Of a stretch of DNA of 35,499 nt, positions 15,651-24,295 are shown one piece after another. Source of the DNA: Betaproteobacteria bacterium. GTDB lineage: Bacteria > Pseudomonadota > Gammaproteobacteria > Burkholderiales > Rhodocyclaceae. The number at the start of each line of letters is the position of its first letter. The stretch's first letter is position 1. The notes under the pieces were generated by a model. The model did no database searches. It worked only from the letters and a program-made list of their open reading frames with translations, and was not told the DNA's origin. Location: contig VGHJ01000027.1 of assembly GCA_016868295.1 (NCBI GenBank), positions 1 to 35,499 of the forward strand, written 5' to 3'. The translations under genes and the position numbers were made by a program.

Positions 15651-17114
15651 ATGTCATTTCCGCTTGAAACTGCTGCAAACACGGACGCTCTTAAACGAGT
15701 CGTGATTGAGCCGGTGTCGCGCGTCGAGGGGCACGGCAAGGTGACGCTGCTGCTCGACGCCGACAACCGCGTGCACCAGGTGCGCCTGCACATCGTCGAG
15801 TTCCGCGGCTTCGAGAAGTTCATCCAGGGCCGGCCCTACTGGGAGGTGCCGGTGCTGGTGCAGCGCCTGTGCGGCATCTGCCCGGTGTCGCACCACCTGG
15901 CGGCCTCGAAGGCGCTCGACCTCATCGTCGGGGCGAAGCAGCTCACGCCCACCGCCGAGAAGCTGCGCCGCCTGATGCATCTCGGCCAGATCCTGCAGTC
16001 GCATGCGCTGCACTTCTTCCACCTCGCCTCGCCCGACCTGCTCTTCGGCTTCGACGCCGAGGTGGCGCAGCGCAACGTCGTGCACGTCGCCGCCGTCGCG
16101 CCCGAGGTGGCGAGGAAGGGCGTGCTGCTGCGGAAATACGGCCAGGAGATCATCCGCCACACGGCGGGAAAACGCGTGCACGGCACCGGCTCGGTGCCGG
16201 GCGGGGTGAACAAGAACCTGACGCGCGCCGAGCGCGTGGCGCTGCTGGGCGAGATCGACGCCATCGTCGAATGGAGTCGGGAGGCGGTCGGCATCGTGCG
16301 CGGGCTGTTCGAGAAGCACGCCCGGCTCTACGAGTCCTTCGGCCGCTTCGAGTCGAACCGCCTCGGCCTGGTGCGCGCCGACGGCGCGCTCGACCTCTAC
16401 CACGGCGGCCTGCGCGCCACCGACGCGCAGGGGAAAACGCTCTTCGACCACGCCGACTACCAGCATTACTACGAGTTGATCCACGAGGAGGTGAAGCCCT
16501 GGTCGTACATGAAGTTCCCCTTCATCGTGGAGCAGGGCACCGAGGCCGGCTGGTACCGCGTCGGCCCGCTGGCGCGCGTGGCGCAGTGCGACTTCATCCC
16601 GACCGGGCTGGCGGAGGCCGAGCGACGCGCCTTCCTCGGCTTCGACAACGGCGCGGCCCTGTCGGCTCCGCTCGGCTACCATTGGGCGCGCATGATCGAG
16701 ATGCTGCACGCCGCGGAGGGCATCAAGGAACTGCTGCTCGACAACGACCTCTCCGGCGGCGACCTCATCGTGCGCGGCGAGCGCCAGTTGCGCGGCGTCG
16801 GCGTCATCGAGGCGCCGCGCGGCACGCTGATCCACCACTACCGCGTCAACGAGGATGACCAGATCGTCAGCGCCAACCTGATCGTGTCGACCACGCACAA
16901 TAACCAGGCCATGAACACCGCCGTGCGCGAGGTGGCGCGCCAGTACCTCGACGGGCGCACGCTGACCGAGGGCCTGCTCAACCACATCGAGGTCGCCATC
17001 CGCGCCTTCGATCCCTGCCTCTCCTGCGCCACGCACGCGCTGGGCAAGATGCCGCTCGAGCTGGAGCTGGTCGATGCCGGCGGCGCGGTGATCGATCGCC
17101 TCGTGCGCGGCTGA
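15651..17114 (+). CDS. hoxH: NAD-reducing hydrogenase large subunit HoxH
   Basis: Ni-Fe catalytic subunit of the soluble hydrogenase, 487 residues. RLCGICP holds C74 and C77; DPCLSCATH holds C456, C459 and the cleavage-site His462. The 25-residue tail ALGKMPLELE... is removed by HoxW. The start is the ATG at 15651 (MSFPLETAAN). The earlier in-frame ATG at 15603 would translate the intergenic repeat. The surrounding GGGAACTGAG gives only a modest ribosome binding site, derived from that repeat. No hoxI gene follows. Confidence 0.96.
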   Translation: MSFPLETAANTDALKRVVIEPVSRVEGHGKVTLLLDADNRVHQVRLHIVEFRGFEKFIQGRPYWEVPVLVQRLCGICPVSHHLAASKALDLIVGAKQLTPTAEKLRRLMHLGQILQSHALHFFHLASPDLLFGFDAEVAQRNVVHVAAVAPEVARKGVLLRKYGQEIIRHTAGKRVHGTGSVPGGVNKNLTRAERVALLGEIDAIVEWSREAVGIVRGLFEKHARLYESFGRFESNRLGLVRADGALDLYHGGLRATDAQGKTLFDHADYQHYYELIHEEVKPWSYMKFPFIVEQGTEAGWYRVGPLARVAQCDFIPTGLAEAERRAFLGFDNGAALSAPLGYHWARMIEMLHAAEGIKELLLDNDLSGGDLIVRGERQLRGVGVIEAPRGTLIHHYRVNEDDQIVSANLIVSTTHNNQAMNTAVREVARQYLDGRTLTEGLLNHIEVAIRAFDPCLSCATHALGKMPLELELVDAGGAVIDRLVRG

Positions 17115-17119
17115 AGGCC

Positions 17120-17581
17120 GTGCTGATCTTCGCCTGGGGCAACCCGAGCCGCGGCGACGATGCCCTGGGCCCGGCGCTGATCGAGCGCATCGGCGCGGCG
17201 CTGCCGGCGCATCCGGAGTGGGGCGAAGTCGCCCTGCTCACCGACTTCCAGTTGCAGCCCGAGCATGCGCTCGACCTCGCCGGCCATGGGCGCGTGCTCT
17301 TCGTCGATGCCAGCGTCTCTTGCGCCACGCCCTATGTTTGCGCCCCTCTGCGCCCGCGGGCCGGTTTCGGTTACACCACGCACGCCATGCAGCCCGAGGC
17401 GCTGCTGGCGGTGTTTCGCCAGGTCACCGGCCGCGAGCCGCCGCCGGCCTGGCTGCTGACCATCCGCGGGTACGTTTTCGAGCTGGGCGAACCGATCAGC
17501 GCCGGGGCGCAGGCCCATCTCGAGGCCGCCGCGGCCTTCGTCGCATCCCTCCTGTCTGGCGACTGGCAGCGCCCTGACTGA
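17120..17581 (+). CDS. hoxW: HoxH-specific maturation protease HoxW
   Basis: A 153-residue member of the hydrogenase C-terminal endopeptidase family. The metal-sensing acidic residues are in NPSRGDDALGP (about 8-18) and LFVDAS, and the His is in THAMQP. Adjacent to hoxH it should trim HoxH, while HybD serves HybC; the two proteases are diverged, as expected for substrate-specific enzymes. It starts at a GTG (17120) 5 bases after the hoxH stop. Its 3' end overlaps the FNR-type box of the next operon. Confidence 0.92.
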   Translation: MLIFAWGNPSRGDDALGPALIERIGAALPAHPEWGEVALLTDFQLQPEHALDLAGHGRVLFVDASVSCATPYVCAPLRPRAGFGYTTHAMQPEALLAVFRQVTGREPPPAWLLTIRGYVFELGEPISAGAQAHLEAAAAFVASLLSGDWQRPD

Positions 17582-17591
17582 TCCAGGTCAA
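17578..17591 (+). promoter_or_regulatory. FNR/Anr-type box of the hyp operon
   Basis: CTGATCCAGGTCAA fits TTGAT-N4-ATCAA with two mismatches. Centred at -41.5 it predicts a start near 17626, and TACTAT (17615-17620) sits at the -10 position. The box overlaps the hoxW stop codon. It would give the maturation and regulatory genes their own oxygen-responsive promoter. A leader of about 140 bases, AT-rich at 17675-17710, follows. Confidence 0.62.
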
Positions 17592-17765
17592 CGAACACCA
17601 TTTCTCCTGCCGGTTACTATCTTTCCGCTTAAAGCACCGGAGCGGTCACCGCTTCCGTATTGCGGCGCCATGATTTACATAATACGTTGTTAATAAACAG
17701 TAATATATTATCCAGCCGCCGGCATGTTTCTTGTTATCCATGAGGGCTCGCGAAGTGGAAAGAAA

Positions 17766-18857
17766 ATGATCGCCGAAGGCAAGCTGATATTCGACATCGC
17801 CTGGGACGACCGGGCCATCGCAGGGGCGAAGGTGCGCTCCTCGCGCCCGGTGTTCGCCTGCCGCGTCCTGGAAGGCCGGCCGGCCGAGGACGTGCTGAAA
17901 CTGGTGCCGATGCTGTTCAGCATCTGCGGACGCGCCCAGTCCGTCGCCGCGGCGGCGGCGGTCGACGCGGCGCGCGGCATCGAGGCGGATGCTGCGACGC
18001 GCGAGGAGCGCGAGCGCGCCATCGCCGCCGAGTGCCTGCATGAATACGTCTGGCGCCTGTTCATCGACCTGCCGGCGCTGCTCGGCGAGGCGGCGCGGCC
18101 GGGCGATCTCGCCGATTTGCGCCGGCGCATGCCTTCGGAGGCCGGCGAGGCCGAGTGGCTGGACATTGCCGCCGACGCCGAGGAGCTCCTCGAGCAGCGC
18201 GTCTTCGGCATGCGTACGCGCGACTGGCTGGCGCTCGACGAGGCGCGCCTGGCGCGCTGGGTCGACGACGCGGCCCTGCCCGCGCCGCGCATGCTGGCGC
18301 GGCTGCGCGGCTACCGCTTCGGCGCACCGCGCGCCTTCCTGCCCTGGCTGGACGAGACGGCGCTGCGCGAAGAGATCGCACCGCAGATGGCGGCGAATCC
18401 GACCTTCGCGGCGAAACCGCTGTGGCAGAGCCGGCCGGCCGAGACCGGTGCGCTGGCGCGCCAGCGCCTGCAGCCGCGTGTTGCACGTGAGTTGGCGTCG
18501 AATAGATTGTCGGCGCGCCTGCTGGCGCGGCTGGTCGAGCTGGCGGCGCTGCCGGCGCAGCTGCGCCGCCCGCAAGCGATCGGCGTGCGCGCCGTGGCGG
18601 CGGGCAACGGCGTCGGCCTCGCCGCGGTGGAGACCGCCCGCGGCACGCTGATCCACCGCATCGCGCTGGAGGGTGAGCGCGTGGCGCGCTATGCCATCGT
18701 CGCGCCGACGGAATGGAACTTCCACCCGCAGGGCGCCTTCGCGCGCGGGCTCGCCGGCGCCGAGGCGCGCGACGAGAACGAGGCGCGTCAGGCGGCGACG
18801 CTGCTGGCGCACGCGCTCGATCCCTGCGTGGCGTATGAGGTCAGGATCAATGCATGA
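17766..18857 (+). CDS. hupK: HupK/HoxV-like degenerate hydrogenase large-subunit homologue
   Basis: A 363-residue protein with the outline of a [NiFe] large subunit but half the ligands. The N-terminal motif is FSICGRAQ (C54 kept, second Cys lost), and the C-terminal motif is DPCVAYEVRI (C354 kept, second Cys replaced by Tyr, no final His). This is the pattern of HupK/HoxV, thought to be a scaffold that holds the Fe(CN)2CO unit before transfer to the true large subunit. The ATG at 17766 is preferred (GGAAAG upstream and a family-like beginning MIAEGKL); an in-frame ATG at 17724 is possible. Its end overlaps hypA by 8 bases. HupK/HoxV usually accompanies group 1d enzymes, not Hyb-type ones. 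Confidence 0.85.
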   Translation: MIAEGKLIFDIAWDDRAIAGAKVRSSRPVFACRVLEGRPAEDVLKLVPMLFSICGRAQSVAAAAAVDAARGIEADAATREERERAIAAECLHEYVWRLFIDLPALLGEAARPGDLADLRRRMPSEAGEAEWLDIAADAEELLEQRVFGMRTRDWLALDEARLARWVDDAALPAPRMLARLRGYRFGAPRAFLPWLDETALREEIAPQMAANPTFAAKPLWQSRPAETGALARQRLQPRVARELASNRLSARLLARLVELAALPAQLRRPQAIGVRAVAAGNGVGLAAVETARGTLIHRIALEGERVARYAIVAPTEWNFHPQGAFARGLAGAEARDENEARQAATLLAHALDPCVAYEVRINA

Positions 18858-19191
18858 GATGAGCCTCGCCGAGGGCGTGTTGCAGATCATCGAGGACCAC
18901 GCCGCCAAAGCCGGCTTCGGTCGGGTGAAGACGGTGTGGCTGGAGATCGGCGCGCTCTCCGGCGTCGAGACCGAGGCGATGCGCTTCTGCTTCGACGCGG
19001 TGACGCGCGGCAGCGTGGCCGAGGGTGCCGCGCTGGAAATCGTCGCCGTGCCCGGCACGGCCTGGTGCATGCCTTGCGGCCAGCAGGTCGCGATGGCGGA
19101 ACGCTACGACGCCTGCCCGCGCTGCGGCGGCTACCAGTTGCAGGTGCAGGGCGGCACGGAAATGCGGGTCAAGGAACTTGAAGTGGATTAG
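18850..19191 (+). CDS. hypA: Hydrogenase nickel incorporation protein HypA
   Basis: A 113-residue nickel metallochaperone that works with HypB to load nickel into the large subunit. The N-terminal MHEMSLAEG provides the Ni-binding Met1-His2-Glu3. The zinc site is two CxxC pairs, WCMPC and CPRC (about residues 72-95). The start overlaps the hupK-like stop. It is followed by a repeat-filled 89-base spacer before hypB. Confidence 0.96.
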   Translation: MHEMSLAEGVLQIIEDHAAKAGFGRVKTVWLEIGALSGVETEAMRFCFDAVTRGSVAEGAALEIVAVPGTAWCMPCGQQVAMAERYDACPRCGGYQLQVQGGTEMRVKELEVD

Positions 19192-19272
19192 GAGCGGTTG
19201 CCAGTTGTCGGTTCCCGGTTGCCGGAAGGCGGCAACGCGAACCGGCAACTGGCAACGGGCAACTGGGAACTG
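19192..19272. repeat. GGCAACTG-type palindromic repeat, copy 2 (hypA-hypB spacer)
   Basis: Contains GTTGCCG-gaagg-CGGCAAC (perfect 7-bp stem) flanked by CAGTTGTCGGTTCCCGG on the left and CCGGCAACTGGCAACGGG on the right. It closely resembles the copy at 15568. It fills almost the whole spacer and ends just before the GGAGGAAAC ribosome binding site of hypB. Confidence 0.72.
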
Positions 19273-19280
19273 GAGGAAAC

Positions 19281-20156
19281 ATGTGCACGGTATGCGGCTG
19301 CGGCCAGGGCGAAACGAAAATCGATGGCGATCACGAACACGAGCATCGCCATGAGGACGGCACGGTGCACAGCCATGCCCACCATCACGACGGCGAGCAT
19401 GTCCACACCCACCCGCATGCGCCGGGCGGCCTCAGCTATGCGCCTCGGCATCATCATCATGGCCACGAACATTCCCATGCGCCGGGCCTTACGCCCGGCC
19501 GCATGGTGCAGATCGAGCAGGACATCCTCGCCAAGAACAACGCCTACGCCGGCGCCAACCGCAAGCTGTGGCGCGAACGCGGCCTGTTCGCCATCAACCT
19601 CGTCTCCAGCCCCGGCTCGGGCAAGACCACGCTGCTGGTCGAATCCATCCGGCGCCTCGCCGGCCGCCATCCGCTGGCGGTGATCGAGGGCGACCAGCAG
19701 ACCAGCAACGACGCCGAGCGCATCCGCGCCACCGGCGCGCGGGCCATCCAGGTGAACACCGGCAAGGGCTGCCACCTCGACGCGCACATGGTCGGCCACG
19801 CCTTCGAGCGGCTCGATCTCAATGCAGGCGGCCTGCTGCTGATCGAGAACGTCGGCAACCTCGTCTGCCCGGCGGAGTTCGATCTGGGCGAAGCGCACAA
19901 GGTGGTGATCCTCTCCGTCACCGAGGGCGAGGACAAGCCGCTCAAGTATCCGAACATGTTCGCGGCGAGCGACCTCATGCTGCTGACCAAGACCGACCTG
20001 CTGCCGCATTTGAGCTTCGACACGGCGAAGTGCATCGAATACGCCCGCCGCGTGAATCCGAAGATCGAGGTGATGCAGGTCTCGGCGAAGAGCGGCGAGG
20101 GCATGGACGGCTGGCTCGCCTGGCTGGAGCAGGGCGTCGCATCCGCGAAGAACTGA
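19281..20156 (+). CDS. hypB: Hydrogenase nickel incorporation GTPase HypB
   Basis: A 291-residue SIMIBI-class GTPase that drives nickel transfer. It has the high-affinity Ni motif CTVCGCG (C2, C5, C7), then a histidine-rich stretch with 20 His between residues 18 and 66 that likely stores nickel. The P-loop is SPGSGKTT (110-117), followed by EGDQQTSND and the base-specificity motif TKTDLL. The first ATG, with GGAGGAAAC upstream, is clear. hypF follows after 1 base. Confidence 0.96.
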   Translation: MCTVCGCGQGETKIDGDHEHEHRHEDGTVHSHAHHHDGEHVHTHPHAPGGLSYAPRHHHHGHEHSHAPGLTPGRMVQIEQDILAKNNAYAGANRKLWRERGLFAINLVSSPGSGKTTLLVESIRRLAGRHPLAVIEGDQQTSNDAERIRATGARAIQVNTGKGCHLDAHMVGHAFERLDLNAGGLLLIENVGNLVCPAEFDLGEAHKVVILSVTEGEDKPLKYPNMFAASDLMLLTKTDLLPHLSFDTAKCIEYARRVNPKIEVMQVSAKSGEGMDGWLAWLEQGVASAKN

Positions 20157-20157
20157 G

Positions 20158-22467
20158 ATGACCGTCGCCGCCCGCGCCACTGCCGTCGTCTGCCGCCGCA
20201 TCCGCGTGCGCGGGCAGGTGCAGGGCGTCGGCTTCCGGCCTTTCGTCTATCGCCTGGCGCAGGAGTTGAACCTTGCCGGCTGGGTGCGCAACGACGGTGA
20301 GGGGGTGGACATCGAGGTGCAGGGCGTGGTGCAGGCGGTCGAGGCGCTGATCGTCCGGCTGGAAATGGAAGCGCCCCCGCTGGCGAGCGTCACCGCCGTC
20401 GAGGCGAGCGAGGCGCCCGTCACCGGCGCAGGCGGCTTCGAGATAAAAGTCAGTCGCCACGGCACGGCGAACACTTCCGTGACGCCCGACGGCGTCACCT
20501 GCCCGGACTGCCTCGCCGAGTTGTTCGATCCCGCCGGCCGGCGCTGGCGCCACGCCTTCATCAACTGCACGCACTGCGGTCCGCGCTATAGCCTGACGCG
20601 CCATCTTCCCTACGACCGGCCGCAGACCAGCATGGCGGCCTTCGCCATGTGCCCGGCCTGCCGGGCGGAGTACGACGATCCGGCCGACCGGCGCTTCCAT
20701 GCCCAACCGAATGCCTGTCCCCAATGTGGCCCGCGTCTCGCTTTGCGAGACGCGGAGGGCGGGCCGCTGTCTGTGGATGATCCCATCGCCGAAACGCTCG
20801 CCCGTCTGCAACGCGGCGAGATCGTCGCCATCAAGGGCCTCGGCGGCTACCACCTCGCTTGCGACGCGACGAACGCCGAAGCCGTCGCCCGACTGCGCGA
20901 ACGCAAGAACCGCGAAGAAAAACCCTTCGCCGTGATGCTGGCCAACGCGGCGTCGGTGGCGCAGTTTGCCGAAATGAACGACGCCGAGCGCGCGCTGCTC
21001 GAATCGCGCGAGCGGCCGGTGGTGCTGTTGCAGAAACGCGCCGGCTGCGACGCCGCGCTGCCCGGCGTCGCGCCGAGCCTCGGCGAACTCGGCGCGATGC
21101 TGCCCTGCACGCCGATCCAGTTCCTGCTTTTCCACGAGGCGGCGGGCCGCCCGGCCGGCACCGCCTGGTCTGCCGTTCCGCAGCGACTGACTTTGGTCAT
21201 GACCAGCGCCAACCCCGGCGGCGAACCGATCGTGCGCGACGACGATGAGGCGCTGGCGCGGTTGGACGGCATCGCCGACGCCTTCCTCATGCACGATCGC
21301 GAAATCGTCACGCGGGTGGACGACAGCGTCGTGCGTGCCAGGCAATTCATCCGCCGCGCCCGCGGCTTCATCCCACAACCCATCAGACTCGCCAAACCCG
21401 GCCCCTCCGTCCTCGGCACCGGCGGCTTCCTCAAGAACACGATCTGCCTCACGCGCGGCGACGAGGCCTTCCTCTCCCAGCACATCGGCGATCTCGACAA
21501 TGCGCCGACCTGCCGCGCGCTGGAGGAGACCGCCCAGCGCCTGATGGACCTGCTGCAGATCGAGCCGGAGATCGTCGCCCACGACCTGCATCCTGATTTC
21601 CACGGCACGCGCTTCGCCGCCGATTTTGCGCGCAGCCGCGGCCTGAAATCCATCGCCGTGCAGCACCACCACGCCCACATCGCCGCGGTGGCGGCGGAGC
21701 ATGGCGTGACGGGGCCGCTGCTCGGCCTCGCCCTCGACGGCGTCGGCATGGGAACGGACAAGGGCATCTGGGGCGGCGAGCTGCTCGCCGTCGACGGCGA
21801 ACGCTTCGACCGCCTTGGCCACCTGCGCGAGCTGGCGCTGCCGGGCGGCGACAAGGCGGCGCGCGAGCCCTGGCGCATGGCCGCCGCGGCGCTCTTCGCC
21901 CTCGGCCGCGGCGGCGAGATCAAGGCGCGTTTCCCGCAGCAGCGCGCCGCCGGGGCGATCGCCATGATGCTCGGCGGCAACGCCCACACGCCGCCGACCT
22001 CGAGCTGCGGCCGCCTCTTCGACGCTGCGGCCGGGCTGGCCGGGCTGCGCGAGATTGCGGCGTATGAAGGGCAGGCGGCGATGCTCTACGAAAGTCAGGC
22101 TGCGCAATACGGCGAGGTGGCGCCGATGCCGGACGGGTTCGTGCTGAACGACGACGGCACGCTCGACCTGCTGCCGCTGCTTTCGCGCCTGGCCGACGAG
22201 CGCGACGCAGGTTTCGCCGCCGCGCTGTTCCACGCCACCTTGTCGGAAGCGCTGGCGGCCTGGGCCGTGTGTGCCGGCGCAGAGTGCGGACTGCACCGCG
22301 TCGCGCTGGGCGGCGGCTGCTTTCTCAACCGCATCCTGAGCGCCGGCGTACGGCGGTGTCTGGAAGCGAAAGGATTCGAAGTGCTGGAGGCGCGGCGGGC
22401 GCCCCCGAACGATGGCGGCCTGAGCCTCGGCCAGGCCTGGATTGCCCAACAGGCAACCGGCAACTGA
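20158..22467 (+). CDS. hypF: Carbamoyltransferase HypF
   Basis: A 769-residue protein that turns carbamoyl phosphate and ATP into the thiocarbamate on HypE, source of the CN ligands. Domains in order: acylphosphatase (about 12-100, [10 protein letters not shown] with R27 and RND with N45); two zinc fingers (C115/C118, C137/C140, C165/C168, C187/C190); YrdC-like (about 205-390); and Kae1-like (about 400-760, [15 protein letters not shown] and LGGGCFLN). The coding sequence contains three copies of the dispersed CTGACTTT repeat (20444, 21172, 22090), translated in frame. The last residues, QQATGN, come from the GGCAACTG-type repeat. Confidence 0.96.
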   Translation: MTVAARATAVVCRRIRVRGQVQGVGFRPFVYRLAQELNLAGWVRNDGEGVDIEVQGVVQAVEALIVRLEMEAPPLASVTAVEASEAPVTGAGGFEIKVSRHGTANTSVTPDGVTCPDCLAELFDPAGRRWRHAFINCTHCGPRYSLTRHLPYDRPQTSMAAFAMCPACRAEYDDPADRRFHAQPNACPQCGPRLALRDAEGGPLSVDDPIAETLARLQRGEIVAIKGLGGYHLACDATNAEAVARLRERKNREEKPFAVMLANAASVAQFAEMNDAERALLESRERPVVLLQKRAGCDAALPGVAPSLGELGAMLPCTPIQFLLFHEAAGRPAGTAWSAVPQRLTLVMTSANPGGEPIVRDDDEALARLDGIADAFLMHDREIVTRVDDSVVRARQFIRRARGFIPQPIRLAKPGPSVLGTGGFLKNTICLTRGDEAFLSQHIGDLDNAPTCRALEETAQRLMDLLQIEPEIVAHDLHPDFHGTRFAADFARSRGLKSIAVQHHHAHIAAVAAEHGVTGPLLGLALDGVGMGTDKGIWGGELLAVDGERFDRLGHLRELALPGGDKAAREPWRMAAAALFALGRGGEIKARFPQQRAAGAIAMMLGGNAHTPPTSSCGRLFDAAAGLAGLREIAAYEGQAAMLYESQAAQYGEVAPMPDGFVLNDDGTLDLLPLLSRLADERDAGFAAALFHATLSEALAAWAVCAGAECGLHRVALGGGCFLNRILSAGVRRCLEAKGFEVLEARRAPPNDGGLSLGQAWIAQQATGN
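20444..20468 (-). repeat. Dispersed CTGACTTT repeat, copy 6 (inside hypF)
   Basis: On the minus strand it reads GCCGTGCCGTGGCGA then CTGACTTTTA. It encodes about KVSRHGTA in HypF, in the linker before the zinc fingers. Confidence 0.6.
21172..21196 (+). repeat. Dispersed CTGACTTT repeat, copy 7 (inside hypF)
   Basis: GCCGTTCCGCAGCGA then CTGACTTTGG, encoding AVPQRLTLV next to the conserved [11 protein letters not shown] of the YrdC-like domain. Confidence 0.6.
22090..22113 (-). repeat. Dispersed CTGACTTT repeat, copy 8 (inside hypF)
   Basis: On the minus strand it reads GCCGTATTGCGCAGC then CTGACTTTC, the most diverged left half. It encodes ESQAAQYGE in the Kae1-like domain. Confidence 0.5.
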
Positions 22468-22478
22468 CAACTGGAAAC
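22450..22478. repeat. GGCAACTG-type repeat, copy 3 (hypF-hypC junction)
   Basis: A short, half-length copy: CAGGCAACCGGCAACTGA and CAACTGGAAAC. It provides the hypF stop codon and most of the 17-base spacer before hypC. Confidence 0.6.
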
Positions 22479-22484
22479 CGAATC

Positions 22485-22721
22485 ATGTGTCTCGCTATAC
22501 CGGTGAAGGTGGTTGAGCTGCTCGACGGCGATGAGGCGACGGTCGACGTCGGCGGCGTGCGCAAGGCGATCTCGCTGGCGCTGGTCGACGGCATCGCGGT
22601 CGGCGACTACGTCATCCTGCACGTCGGCTACGCCATTCAGAAGCTCGATCCGGAAGAGGCCGAGAAGACGCTGGCGCTGTTTGCCGAGTTGGGCGAGAAC
22701 CTCGGAGCGGCGCCGGCGTGA
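22485..22721 (+). CDS. hypC: Hydrogenase maturation chaperone HypC
   Basis: A 78-residue HypC-family protein with N-terminal MCLAIPVKV (Cys2). It works with HypD to build Fe(CN)2CO and passes it on, probably to HoxH and the sensor HoxC, while the hybG product at 8405 would serve HybC; this division is inferred from gene position. Its last 4 bases overlap the GTG start of hypD. Confidence 0.94.
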   Translation: MCLAIPVKVVELLDGDEATVDVGGVRKAISLALVDGIAVGDYVILHVGYAIQKLDPEEAEKTLALFAELGENLGAAPA

Positions 22722-23851
22722 AGTACATCAATGAATTCCGCGACGGCAAGACCGCCCGCGTCATCGCGGCGGCCATCGCCGCCGAGACGCGCGCCGACCG
22801 CCGCTACCACATCATGGAATTCTGCGGCGGCCACACCCACGCCATCTCGCGCTACGGCCTCTCCGACCTCTTGCCGCAGAACATCCGCCTCATCCACGGC
22901 CCGGGCTGCCCGGTGTGCGTGCTGCCGATCGGCCGCATCGACAACGCCATCGACCTCGCGCTCAACCGCGGCGTCATCCTCGCCACCTACGGCGACTGCC
23001 TGCGCGTGCCGGCCTCCGGCGGCCTGTCGCTCTTGAAGGCCAAGGCGCGCGGCGCCGACGTGCGCATGGTGTACTCCAGCGCCGACGCGCTGAAGCTGGC
23101 GCAGGACCACCCGGAACGCGAGGTGGTGTTCTTCGCCATCGGCTTCGAGACCACCACGCCGCCCACCGCCGTGGCGCTGCTGCAGGCGGAAAAGCTCGGC
23201 CAGAAGAATTTCTCGGTGTTCTGCAACCACGTGCTGACGCCCTCGGCAATCGCCAACATCCTCGAGTCGCCGGAAGTCAGGCTGCACGGCACGGTGCCGC
23301 TCGACGCCTTCATCGGCCCGGCCCACGTGTCGACGGTGATCGGCAGCCAGCCCTACGAGCATTTCGCCGAGGAATACGAGAAGCCGGTGGTGATCGCCGG
23401 CTTCGAGCCGCTCGACGTCATGCAGGCCATCCTCATGCTGGTGCGGCAGCTCAACGAGGGCCGCGCCGAGGTCGAGAACGAGTTCTCCCGTGCCGTCACG
23501 CGCGCGGGCAACGTCAAGGCGCAGAACCTGGTGGCCGAGGTGTTCGAGCTACGCAAGAGCTTCGAATGGCGCGGCCTCAACGAAGTGCCCTACAGCGCCC
23601 TGCGCATCAAGGCGAAGTACGCCGCCTTCGACGCCGAGCGCCGCTTCGGCATCGAATACAAGTCGGTGGCCGACAACAAGGCCTGCGAGTGCGGGGCGAT
23701 CCTGCGCGGACTCAAGCGCCCGCAGGACTGCAAACTGTTCGGCACGGTGTGCACCCCGGAGAATCCGATGGGCTCCTGCATGGTGAGCTCCGAAGGCGCC
23801 TGCGCGGCCCATTACACCTACGGCCGCTACAAGGATGCGGTGGGTGTTTAA
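22718..23851 (+). CDS. hypD: Hydrogenase maturation scaffold HypD
   Basis: A 377-residue iron-sulfur protein on which the Fe(CN)2CO unit is assembled with HypC. Conserved motifs are FCGGHTHAI (C36), GPGCPVC (C64, C67) and GFETTTP. C-terminal cysteines in [20 protein letters not shown] and [10 protein letters not shown] hold the [4Fe-4S] cluster. The GTG start at 22718 overlaps the hypC stop. The TAA stop ends right at the first of two facing REP-like palindromes. Confidence 0.96.
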   Translation: MKYINEFRDGKTARVIAAAIAAETRADRRYHIMEFCGGHTHAISRYGLSDLLPQNIRLIHGPGCPVCVLPIGRIDNAIDLALNRGVILATYGDCLRVPASGGLSLLKAKARGADVRMVYSSADALKLAQDHPEREVVFFAIGFETTTPPTAVALLQAEKLGQKNFSVFCNHVLTPSAIANILESPEVRLHGTVPLDAFIGPAHVSTVIGSQPYEHFAEEYEKPVVIAGFEPLDVMQAILMLVRQLNEGRAEVENEFSRAVTRAGNVKAQNLVAEVFELRKSFEWRGLNEVPYSALRIKAKYAAFDAERRFGIEYKSVADNKACECGAILRGLKRPQDCKLFGTVCTPENPMGSCMVSSEGACAAHYTYGRYKDAVGV

Positions 23852-23892
23852 CCCCCTCTCTCCGCAAGCGGGGAGAGGGCTGGGGTGAGGGG
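23852..23892 (+). repeat. CCCTCTCCCCGC palindrome with inward tail, left arm of the DUF559 cassette
   Basis: CCCTCTCTCCGC (23854-23865) pairs with GCGGGGAGAGGG (23868-23879), one G-T pair. The tail CTGGGGTGAGGGG (23880-23892) points toward the DUF559 gene. The tail is the exact inverse complement of 24235-24247. Confidence 0.85.
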
Positions 23893-23908
23893 AAGACGTG
23901 GGAGTCAG

Positions 23909-24295
23909 ATGAACGAAGCCGCCAGGACATTACGACGCAACCAGACCGACGCCGAGAGATTGCTCTGGCATCACTTGCGCGACCGTCGTCTGGATGGCTG
24001 GAAGTTCAGAAGGCAGCATCCGATCGGTCCATATGTGCTTGATCTTTATTGTGCGGATGCAAACCTCGTGATCGAAGTCGACGGCGGTCAACACGATTAT
24101 GACGAGCACAGAAAACATGACGAGAAGAGAGCAGCCTACCTCGTCAGTCAGGGGTTAAAAGTGATGCGATTCTGGAACAACGAAGTGATGGAAAACACCA
24201 TGGGTGTTCTCGATGCGATTCGTGAGGCGTTGGGCCCCTCACCCCAGCCCTCTCCCCGCGAGCGGGGAGAGGGGGAGGTCGGCGCGCGTGAGTAA
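23909..24295 (+). CDS. DUF559 / Vsr-like putative endonuclease
   Basis: A 128-residue member of the DUF559 family, related to very-short-patch-repair and restriction endonuclease folds. It has RRNQTDAERLLWHHLRD (E16), FRRQHPIGPYVLDLYC (D45), LVIEVDGGQH (E56, D58) and GLKVMRFWNNEVM. The acidic residues fit a PD-(D/E)xK-type active site; activity is not shown for most members. The ATG at 23909 has GTGGGAG upstream. The last 20 residues or so (PSPQPSPRERGEG...) are translated repeat sequence. The gene sits between hypD and hypE, exactly framed by two facing palindromes, and has no known role in hydrogenase maturation, so it looks inserted. Its stop overlaps the hypE start by 8 bases. Confidence 0.88.
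   Translation: MNEAARTLRRNQTDAERLLWHHLRDRRLDGWKFRRQHPIGPYVLDLYCADANLVIEVDGGQHDYDEHRKHDEKRAAYLVSQGLKVMRFWNNEVMENTMGVLDAIREALGPSPQPSPRERGEGEVGARE
24235..24275 (-). repeat. CCCTCTCCCCGC palindrome with inward tail, right arm of the DUF559 cassette
   Basis: The tail CCCCTCACCCCAG (24235-24247) faces inward, followed by CCCTCTCCCCGC (24248-24259), loop GA and GCGGGGAGAGGG (24262-24273). It is in inverted orientation to 23852-23892. Its GAGGGGGAGG end is the likely Shine-Dalgarno sequence of hypE. Confidence 0.85.

Noticed and set aside
23275-23299. A twelfth CTGACTTT repeat in hypD
   Set aside because: GGAAGTCAGGCTGCACGGC resembles the family but has CTGACTTC in place of the core and sits in conserved hypD sequence.
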